Positions 29,920 to 33,329 of a DNA stretch of 33,329 bases are shown piece by piece. Both the position numbers and the translations under genes were made by a program. Below the pieces are notes generated by a model. It made no database searches. It saw only the letters and a program-made list of their open reading frames with translations, and had not been told where the DNA came from. Each line of letters starts with the position of its first letter. The stretch's first letter is position 1. Location: assembly GCA_045403145.1 (NCBI GenBank), contig JAXIPA010000182.1:1-33329 (forward strand), read 5' to 3'. The stretch comes from JAJYKN01 sp045403145 (GTDB taxonomy: Bacteria > Nitrospirota > UBA9217).

Positions 29920-32787
29920 TTAACTCCTCTTCTTTCGACGTATCTTTGCCGCCTCCGGAGCCGGCAGTAAACTTGTGTATTTGTGATAAAGCTCGAACAG
30001 AAACGCGACTCGTTCTGCATCGGATGTGAAAGTCTTCTTCTCATAGGCGGCATCGACGGCCTTGTCCAATGCCTGATGAGCCTTGCGCAAATCCGGCGGC
30101 ATGGCGAGGGGACCGTAGAGATCAGCCAGCGACGAGTCCGGATGCCCGGCGCGAGCATCAAGAACCTTCTGTGCGGCCTGTTCGATGTCATGTTTCTGTT
30201 TCTCGGTAGGATAATTCGGCCATGGGAAGTTGTTGTAGACAGCTGGAGAGTAGCTATAGTCGCTTTTCAGCCTACCCGCAACCGCACGAACCCATGCCAT
30301 ATGCATAGTTGAGGATAAAATACCAAGATGATAAAGCGTAGCACCGACAACTATTTGGAGTTTGTTACTCGCGATAATGGAAGGTGGCAAGAACGCTATC
30401 GGGATAAATCGACGATTCTCAGAGGATACTTCGGGAACGGCTAAATATGGCTTCTTAGGCTGCCTATCTTGTGTAAATAACGTTGGGAACTCTGAGCATT
30501 CTCGAACGCTCTTCGTAGGACTTTTCAAACGCGCGTCACGAACGCCTGCAACACGCTTTCGCACAAGCGGCAGAGCATTGAGATCTGCGGGACTGATATC
30601 CTTCAGCCACAAACACCACCTATGTGATCCTTGCATCAATTCTTCGCCGCCCATGTACGGATGAAGCCATTTCTTTGCGCCGGGTTCATTTTTTAGCAGG
30701 TCCTTCTTTTCTTCCTCGTCAAGAATCAGGCATCCACCATCAGTCGGTTGGCTGCCTTTTTTCATTTGCGGAATGCCTGGGAATGGATCAGTACGTGATG
30801 GTAAAAGCATGTCGGGGGCATCGACAAGGTATGGATTAATATTATTCACGATGCGCGCATGAGGCTCTCCGTTTATATCAGGGTAATCATAGAGCGTTTT
30901 TGTGGTGGTGTCGTGCAGAGCAAAACCTATGATGACACAATGCACCGCTGCCATGCCACGCGCTTCATTGCTCCATCGGAATGTTCGATGTGCAAAATGT
31001 ATTCTCACCCCAAGCCGCAGAAGTTCTGACCAGAGTATGCCGACTTGCTCACCTTGGGAAATGGAATTTGTTGAGACAAAGGCCATCTTTACTCGCTCGC
31101 TGGGCGGCTTAGGCATGTTCTGAATATTTTCGAGCAGACCGGATATCCGGTCGTCTCCCTTCACATACCGAACTGACTTTAGATACCATGCCGTAACGTA
31201 ATCCAAACGACCAAATCGACCTTCACTGCCCCACACTGTTGTCATATCGGCCATTTGCTGAGAGTTTCTCCATTGATGCCCAACAAACGGCGGATTGCCG
31301 AGGATATAATCGACATGCTCGGCCGAGATGACCGTGTTCCAGTCCATTTGCAGGGCGTTTCCGCAATGGATCGACGCGGAGTGAATCAGCGGCAGGCGGC
31401 GGAAGTACTGGCCGAATTCCTCGGACACCTTCATGTTCATCTGGTGATCGGTGAGCCAAAGCGCGACCTGGGCGATCTGGGCCGGGAATTCCTCGATTTC
31501 GATGCCGTAGAACTGATTAACATCAACCTGAATCTCCCGCCATAAAGAGTCAAGCTGCAATTGGCCCGCTGACTGCGCCGCACGGAGTATTTCGAGTTCA
31601 AGCAACCGCAACTCCCGATAAGCAATAACGAGGAAGTTTCCGCAACCGCAGGCAGGGTCGAGGAACTTCAAGCGGGAAAGCTTCTTGTGCAGCTCGAAAA
31701 GTTTGTTTTTGCTCCGCTTCGCGGCATGAAACTCGGCCCAGAGGTCATCGAGGAACAGCGGCTTGATGAGCTTCAGGATGTTTTCTTCACTGGTGTAATG
31801 CGCCCCAAGGTTGCGTCGCCGTGCGGACCCCTCTTCGTCTATCACGCACTGAAAGAGAGCGCCGAAGATGGCGGGCGATATGCGGCCCCAGTCGAGAGCG
31901 CAGCAGTCGAGCAGCAGCGCGCGCATCGCCGCGTCACAGGCTGAGATCGGCAGCGTCTCCTCGAACAGGCGTCCGTTCACATAGGGGAACGCTGTGAATA
32001 CTTCATCAAGCCCCTTTTGGCGCTTGCTTTCTGACGTGTTCAGCACCTGGAACAGGAGCGACAATTTCGGCCCGAGGTCGGAGCCGTCTTCGTCGGTATT
32101 GTTCTCGATGAAATCACGGAAAGAACCGCGCGGTTCAAAGAGCGTGGTGTCCTCGGCAAAGAGGCAGAACAGCAGCCGCACCAGCATCACTTCAAGAACG
32201 TGCCCCTCGTAGCCGGCGGAACGCAACCGGTCATGAAGCTTGCCCATACGCTCGGCCGCCTTGATATTAACCGGGTCCTGGGCCGTAATCTTTTGAGTGG
32301 TATAGCCGGCGATGAAACCGAAGAGTTTAATGTTGCGATAGAGGTCTTTTAGCGGAAACTCGGTGCGGGTATCGGTATCGAGATCGTGAAGACGGATGCG
32401 TGCGAAGTCGGAGACGATGACGTATCGGGGAAGATCGCGCTCGGCGAGGCCTTCGAAGTATTCCAGCGCTTGTTTGTATGCTGAATCGAGGTCCTTGCCG
32501 AGGGATTTGTGCTCCGCGATGAGCGTGCCGCGCCAGAAGAGGTCTATGAACCCCCCTTGTATTCCCCCCTCGGCAAGGGGGGACGAAGGGGGGCAGGTTT
32601 CCTCGAAGCGCCTCCGCGCGCGTTTAACCGGCTCCTCAAAGCTCGCAAGCCGTCTGCGGGAAACGCCGAAGACGTTGAAAAACTCATTCCAGAACGTCTG
32701 CGCCTCGGCCCGTTCAGCCCGCGCGCCATCCCACTCTCGGGAAAAAGCGAGCGCACGGTCCTTGATTTCATTGAGAGATAACGGCAT
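29920..32787 (-). CDS. MmeI-like single-chain restriction-modification enzyme (type IIL/IIG)
   Basis: A 955-residue fusion of endonuclease and adenine methyltransferase. The N-terminal nuclease motif is D-x9-E-x-K: Asp82 (FIDLFW), Glu92 and Lys94 (EHKS), the same spacing as in MmeI. A helical connector follows, then the methyltransferase with SAM motif I FLDPACGCGNFLV (about 374-388) and catalytic motif IV NPPF (498-501). The last 350 residues contain the target-recognition and C-terminal helical regions (KKWLHPYMGGEELMQGSHRW, YSPAVYNNFPWP). Such enzymes methylate one strand of their site and cut about 20 bases away. An in-frame repeat adds residues 64-79 close to the nuclease site. The ATG at 32787 lacks a clear ribosome site. 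No separate methylase or specificity gene is needed. Confidence 0.92.
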   Translation of the reverse strand: MPLSLNEIKDRALAFSREWDGARAERAEAQTFWNEFFNVFGVSRRRLASFEEPVKRARRRFEETCPPSSPLAEGGIQGGFIDLFWRGTLIAEHKSLGKDLDSAYKQALEYFEGLAERDLPRYVIVSDFARIRLHDLDTDTRTEFPLKDLYRNIKLFGFIAGYTTQKITAQDPVNIKAAERMGKLHDRLRSAGYEGHVLEVMLVRLLFCLFAEDTTLFEPRGSFRDFIENNTDEDGSDLGPKLSLLFQVLNTSESKRQKGLDEVFTAFPYVNGRLFEETLPISACDAAMRALLLDCCALDWGRISPAIFGALFQCVIDEEGSARRRNLGAHYTSEENILKLIKPLFLDDLWAEFHAAKRSKNKLFELHKKLSRLKFLDPACGCGNFLVIAYRELRLLELEILRAAQSAGQLQLDSLWREIQVDVNQFYGIEIEEFPAQIAQVALWLTDHQMNMKVSEEFGQYFRRLPLIHSASIHCGNALQMDWNTVISAEHVDYILGNPPFVGHQWRNSQQMADMTTVWGSEGRFGRLDYVTAWYLKSVRYVKGDDRISGLLENIQNMPKPPSERVKMAFVSTNSISQGEQVGILWSELLRLGVRIHFAHRTFRWSNEARGMAAVHCVIIGFALHDTTTKTLYDYPDINGEPHARIVNNINPYLVDAPDMLLPSRTDPFPGIPQMKKGSQPTDGGCLILDEEEKKDLLKNEPGAKKWLHPYMGGEELMQGSHRWCLWLKDISPADLNALPLVRKRVAGVRDARLKSPTKSVRECSEFPTLFTQDRQPKKPYLAVPEVSSENRRFIPIAFLPPSIIASNKLQIVVGATLYHLGILSSTMHMAWVRAVAGRLKSDYSYSPAVYNNFPWPNYPTEKQKHDIEQAAQKVLDARAGHPDSSLADLYGPLAMPPDLRKAHQALDKAVDAAYEKKTFTSDAERVAFLFELYHKYTSLLPAPEAAKIRRKKRS
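32551..32594. repeat. C/G-run palindromic repeat inside the restriction gene
   Basis: CCCCCCTTGTATTCCCCCCT, CGGCAAGGGGGGA, CGAAGGGGGGC: nested palindromes of the kind seen in intergenic regions (compare 754-774 and 12651-12672). Here it is read in frame as PPSSPLAEGGIQGG within the MmeI-like gene. Confidence 0.7.
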
Positions 32788-32863
32788 TGGGCAACAATAT
32801 TACAGATTAAGTGAAATTGCAAGGGGAAGATCACGGGCACGTCAACGTCGTACATAAACCCCT

Positions 32864-32973
32864 ACGTCATTCCCGCAAGCGAAGCGCGTTTTGAGCCTGC
32901 CCCGGTATGATTAAAGACGGGGGGAATCCTTCTGAAAATTCAGGAAAGATTCCGGTCAAGCCGGAATGACGTC
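32864..32973. repeat. Palindromic element with ACGTCATTCC ends
   Basis: ACGTCATTCC at the left end (32864-32873) is repeated inverted as GGAATGACGT at the right (32963-32972). Inside are GGGGGGAATCC and AGATTCCGG parts. The ends match the TGTCATTCCCG motif of the element at 13396-13567, so they probably belong to one family. Nothing else is evident in 32788-33043. Confidence 0.65.
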
Positions 32974-33043
32974 AAAGGCGCGATATCCGACTTTTTACGA
33001 ATTCATCATGATTGGTGTGCTCATCATGGCGTAAGATTCGGCT

Positions 33044-33329
33044 TCAGGTCCGCGCCTTTCCGTAATATTCCGGATATAATTTTTGCGCGCAGTCGGGGCA
33101 GATACCGTGGCTGAACTCGGCGCCGGAGCGCTCGCTGATGTACAGTTCAAGGTTGTTCCAGTATCCCTTGTCGTCCCTGATCTTCTTGCAGGATGCGCAG
33201 ATCGGCAGCAGCCCGGAGAGCGTCTTGACCTCGTTCAACGCCTTCCGCAGGTCGAGAATGAGTTGCTCCCGGTCCGCCTCGGCCTGTTTGCGGTCCGATA
33301 TGTCGATGCAGTATTCGATCACCTGGGTG
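33044..33329 (-). CDS. PAS-type signalling protein, C-terminal part only
   Basis: The frame is open to the window edge, so only the last 94 or so residues are seen. TQVIEYCIDISDRKQAE is the end of a PAC segment of a PAS domain. A coiled-coil linker (REQLILDLRKALNEVKTLSG) and the familiar tail LLPICASCKKIRDDKGYWNN follow, with two CxxC motifs (CASC and CPDC) spaced as a likely metal site. This tail ends many PAS-containing and receiver-containing sensor proteins of Desulfobacterota and Nitrospirota. The upstream domains lie outside the window. Confidence 0.85.
   Translation of the reverse strand, partial: TQVIEYCIDISDRKQAEADREQLILDLRKALNEVKTLSGLLPICASCKKIRDDKGYWNNLELYISERSGAEFSHGICPDCAQKLYPEYYGKART

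Overview
The window looks like a chromosomal segment of a GC-rich, probably anaerobic or facultative bacterium of the Desulfobacterota/Nitrospirota type. The basis is gene content: a fused BadF/BcrD-type CoA-enzyme activase, a DUF3786 protein, di-haem cytochromes, a PAS/GAF hybrid kinase, a probable selenoprotein, and several families of palindromic intergenic repeats. No rRNA, tRNA or CRISPR array was seen. Taxonomy is an inference; there is no marker gene here.

Layout. 0.1-0.7 kb: a small membrane protein and a Phd/YefM-type antitoxin without a toxin. 1.2-5.5 kb: two RhlE-type DEAD-box helicases on opposite strands, separated by two tandem paralogous small membrane proteins; the second helicase lies directly behind a cold-shock protein gene with a strong intrinsic terminator between them. 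5.6-9.8 kb: one very large CoA-dehydratase-activase-like iron-sulfur protein. 10.0-13.3 kb: a DUF4388-DnaJ-TPR protein interrupted by a one-base frameshift in a T8 run, a di-haem cytochrome c peroxidase, and a periplasmic DsbA-family protein whose first active-site cysteine is encoded by TGA, with a plausible bacterial SECIS hairpin just after it.

13.7-20.8 kb: an acetate uptake and activation block on the minus strand, in transcription order cNMP/CBS/DUF294 protein, DnaQ-like exonuclease, DUF485 protein, ActP symporter, then (after a terminator) acetyl-CoA synthetase. ActP carries acetate in, Acs converts it to acetyl-CoA, and the CBS/DUF294 protein probably senses a nucleotide signal. 21.4-23.6 kb: DUF3786 protein and a di-haem cytochrome lipoprotein. 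23.8-28.1 kb: a large hybrid histidine kinase, an XRE regulator and a stand-alone response regulator.

28.2-33.0 kb is a defence/toxin-antitoxin island: a PIN-domain toxin with its antitoxin, a frameshifted TumE-type (DUF6516) toxin with an intact HTH antitoxin, a truncated GIY-YIG gene remnant, and an MmeI-like single-chain restriction-modification enzyme with an in-frame palindromic repeat beside its nuclease motif. The window ends inside a PAS-type signalling gene.

The strongest discovery candidate is the selenocysteine DsbA-like protein (12716-13303). Next are a possible cold-shock-protein-controlled attenuator in front of rhlE, and the repeat captured inside the restriction enzyme.
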